From contig SUUJ01000002.1 of NCBI GenBank assembly GCA_015062585.1, forward strand, positions 1-64,000: a DNA stretch of 64,000 nucleotides. Reading direction: 5' to 3'. The notes beneath the pieces are model-generated. The model saw only the letters and a program-made list of their open reading frames with translations, did no database searches and was not told where the DNA came from. The DNA comes from Alphaproteobacteria bacterium. Its GTDB lineage: Bacteria; Pseudomonadota; Alphaproteobacteria; RF32; CAG-239. Of this stretch, positions 62,107 to 64,000 are shown one piece after another. Every line of letters starts with the position of its first letter. Position 1 is the stretch's first letter. The translations under genes were made by a program, and so were the position numbers.

Positions 62107-62709
62107 ATGTCAAATGTTTTAATATTGTCAGAAAACGAAACTTTTAAATCAGACTTGTCAGATCAAATCAAACATCATATACCCGATTTTGAAGTTACGG
62201 AGGATAAAGATTCAGCTGACATAATAGTGGTTGATGAAAACGCGGATATATTAAAAAGCATAGAAAAAAACATTCCGGTTATTTTCTTGAGTTTTGATGA
62301 CAACAGCAGTGTAAAAGCTCACACTATCATACAAAAGCCGTTCGTATTAAGCGCTTTTTTAGACGCGGTAAAATCTTCTATAAACATTTTTGAAAACTCT
62401 GATGAAGGCAATTTAGAATTTAACGACTATATTTTGTATTCTTCTCGCAAAGAAATTTATAACAACAGAGATAAATCAACTACCAAACTGACCGAAAGAG
62501 AAGTGTCGGTAATCAAATATTTATATAAAAATGCCGGCAAAATTGTTTCTAAAAACGATTTAATGCAAGAAGTTTGGGAATATTCGGCAGATGTCGCAAC
62601 TCATACGGTTGAAACCCACATCTATCGTTTGCGCCAAAAGGTCGAAAAAGACGATACTGACAGTCAAATAATCATCACATCGGATGGTGGTTATCAGTTA
62701 AAATTTTAA
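62107..62709 (+). CDS. OmpR-type response regulator with degenerate receiver
   Basis: This 200-residue protein has a short receiver-like domain (1-100) and a winged-helix DNA-binding domain (about 122-200, LTEREVSVIKYLYKNAGKIV ... VETHIYRLRQKVEK). The receiver keeps a possible phospho-aspartate in IIVVDENAD and the lysine in IIQKPF, but the acidic pair near the N-terminus is weak (LILSENE) and the domain is short. It may respond without a kinase. It starts three bases after the porin stop and may control it. Alphaproteobacteria have similar regulators beside rlmN. Its stop overlaps the rlmN stop by four bases. Confidence 0.82.
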   Translation: MSNVLILSENETFKSDLSDQIKHHIPDFEVTEDKDSADIIVVDENADILKSIEKNIPVIFLSFDDNSSVKAHTIIQKPFVLSAFLDAVKSSINIFENSDEGNLEFNDYILYSSRKEIYNNRDKSTTKLTEREVSVIKYLYKNAGKIVSKNDLMQEVWEYSADVATHTVETHIYRLRQKVEKDDTDSQIIITSDGGYQLKF

Positions 62710-63764
62710 GAATTTTTGCTTTTTAATTGTCCGCAAGCAGCCAAAATATCCTGCCCTCTGGCTACACGAATAGGAGCTTCATAACCGGCAGATTCCAAGG
62801 CCTTAGAAAATGCATGGACACGATTGTTTGAACTCGGTTTAAAATCACAGCCCGGCCAAGGGTTAAAAGGAATAAGATTAAATTTTGCGCCTAATTTGAA
62901 CTTTTTCATCAGGGATATAAGTTCTTTAACATCATCCATAGTGTCGTTAAAATGATCTAACATCAAATATTCAAAAGTAATCATTCGACTCATGCCCATA
63001 ATAGCCTGATATTTTTGACAAGCGCTCAAAACCTCTTCAATTTTATAACGATTGTTAATAGGCATAATCTGTGAGCGTTTTTCATTATTTGGAGCGTGAA
63101 GACTGATAGCAAGCTTTACACCCAATTCAGAAGCAACAGACTCAATATGAGGCACTATTCCGGAGGTTGATAAAGTAATTCGGCGCTTTGATATGGCGAT
63201 TCCATCTCCGTCAGACAATATTTTTAAGGCCTTAAAAACCTCTTCTTTGTTATGTAAAGGTTCACCCATGCCCATAACTACAATATTGGATAAAAAGCGT
63301 GTTTCATTGGTGGGAGACGGCCATTCGCCATAAGCATCTCTTGCCACCATAAACTGAGCAACAATTTCACCGGCAGTCAAATTGCGGGTTATTTTTTGGC
63401 TTCCCGTATGGCAAAATTTACATCCTACCGCGCAACCCACCTGAGTTGATATACAAACAGCTCCACGGTCCTCTTCCGGTATATAAACGGTCTCGATTCT
63501 TTGTTCGTCAGCAAATTCTAATAACCATTTTCGCGTTTTGTCGGAAGACAATTGTTCGGTTACAATTTTAGGACGAGAAATAGTATAGTTTTCTTTTAAT
63601 TTTGCGCGCAAATCCTTTGATAAGTTGCTCATCTTGTCAAAATCGGTTTCGCCTCTAAAGTAAATCCATTGCCAAAGCTGTTTGGCTCTAAAAGGTTTTT
63701 CACCGATTAGGGTCAATTCTTCGCTCAATTCTTCTTTAGATAATCCGATAAGCTCTTTTTTCAT
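62706..63764 (-). CDS. rlmN: Dual-specificity 23S rRNA / tRNA methyltransferase RlmN
   Basis: This 352-residue radical-SAM enzyme makes 2-methyladenosine in 23S rRNA (A2503) and tRNA (A37). The iron-sulfur cluster motif is C111-x3-C115-x2-C118 in CAVGCKFCHTG, and the resolving or methyl-carrying cysteine is C344 near the end (AACGQLKSKNS). I chose the ATG at 63764, which shares its base with the stop of the upstream ialB-like gene, over an upstream GTG inside that gene. The coupling ialB-rlmN is common in alphaproteobacteria. Confidence 0.97.
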   Translation of the reverse strand: MKKELIGLSKEELSEELTLIGEKPFRAKQLWQWIYFRGETDFDKMSNLSKDLRAKLKENYTISRPKIVTEQLSSDKTRKWLLEFADEQRIETVYIPEEDRGAVCISTQVGCAVGCKFCHTGSQKITRNLTAGEIVAQFMVARDAYGEWPSPTNETRFLSNIVVMGMGEPLHNKEEVFKALKILSDGDGIAISKRRITLSTSGIVPHIESVASELGVKLAISLHAPNNEKRSQIMPINNRYKIEEVLSACQKYQAIMGMSRMITFEYLMLDHFNDTMDDVKELISLMKKFKLGAKFNLIPFNPWPGCDFKPSSNNRVHAFSKALESAGYEAPIRVARGQDILAACGQLKSKNS

Positions 63765-64000
63765 TATTTGCACTTGTTAGATATAGCTTTATAGGCAGAG
63801 GTAAAACCGTTCAAAGAATAAGTATCTTTTGTTTTGGTTCCCTTGGCCGATGTTCCGTTGATGATCATACGAGAACCGCGTTTCATGGCGTTTACGATAT
63901 CTTTGTCATCTTTGGTAGACATTGCCCAAGCTTTGTCATCACTGACAAAAAGCTTAAATGTTTGCGCTCCGACCTTAAGCTCTGTTTCGCTGTTTGGCTT
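63764..64000 (-). CDS. Invasion-associated locus B (IalB) family protein, C-terminal end
   Basis: Only the last 78 residues are in the window; the start lies beyond its right edge. The reading frame is open from base 64000 to the TAA at 63764-63766 and includes ETELKVGAQTFKLFVSDDKA and MKRGSRMIINGTSAKGT, typical of the IalB family of secreted alphaproteobacterial proteins. It ends AYKAISNKCK. The family name comes from Bartonella, but members occur in free-living species, so it does not show invasion. The stop overlaps the rlmN start (TAATG). Confidence 0.82.
   Translation of the reverse strand, partial: KPNSETELKVGAQTFKLFVSDDKAWAMSTKDDKDIVNAMKRGSRMIINGTSAKGTKTKDTYSLNGFTSAYKAISNKCK

Overview
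The window is a piece of chromosome from a low-GC alphaproteobacterium, possibly one of the uncultured gut- or host-associated lineages related to Rhodospirillales or RF32. Several things point there. The gene orders coaE-dnaQ // origin // rho-mnmE-mnmG-rsmG-parA-parB, rluD-rpoH, maf-rng-yacG, gpmI-envC-ctpA-deacetylase-rppH and ialB-rlmN are all alphaproteobacterial. The cell also carries a FliX homologue, a DksA that lacks its zinc cysteines, and a short HPr kinase. Coding density is very high and intergenic spaces are short and AT-rich.

Layout. Positions 1-2.1 kb hold the end of the str operon (fusA end, tuf). Positions 2.1-4.5 kb hold a membrane-anchored methyltransferase, tRNA-Arg(CCU), an M20 peptidase and a secreted SH3-like protein. 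Positions 4.5-11.8 kb are a signalling region: a TerY-type phosphorylation triad (vWA, PP2C, kinase) behind a small lipoprotein, a thioredoxin-like protein, a PAS plus degenerate GGDEF protein, and a membrane-anchored pseudokinase with a small membrane partner. rpoH and rluD follow. Positions 13.8-21.3 kb form an accessory locus of four or five unrecognised genes ending in a VirD4/TraG-type coupling ATPase, with no other type IV secretion genes in view. Positions 21.3-24.8 kb carry yacG, rng, maf, dksA, fliX and a pilin-like gene. Positions 25-27.2 kb carry small secreted proteins, one with an HExxH motif. Positions 27.2-29.2 kb carry a HAD hydrolase, dnaQ and coaE.

The largest gene-free stretch (29239-29707) has two perfect and five one-mismatch DnaA boxes and lies between divergent coaE and rho. 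I read it as the chromosomal origin. Three parS-like palindromes lie inside mnmG, rsmG and tsaE around parAB. The right arm continues with a ferredoxin-thioredoxin-reductase-like protein, a nuclease-fold membrane protein, tsaE, hprK, mlaE-mlaF, radA and cvpA. It then has a leftward envelope block (rppH, polysaccharide deacetylase, ctpA, envC, gpmI, PBP1a), followed by polA, a 771-residue multidomain protein with an archaemetzincin-like zinc site, gyrB, a porin, a response regulator, rlmN and the end of an ialB-family gene.

The most unusual items are the coupling-ATPase locus, the archaemetzincin-like multidomain protein (a candidate substrate or effector, inferred only), the kinase/phosphatase/pseudokinase region, an over-represented 14-base motif concentrated between origin and parAB, and the habit of convergent genes sharing a 4-base double stop.
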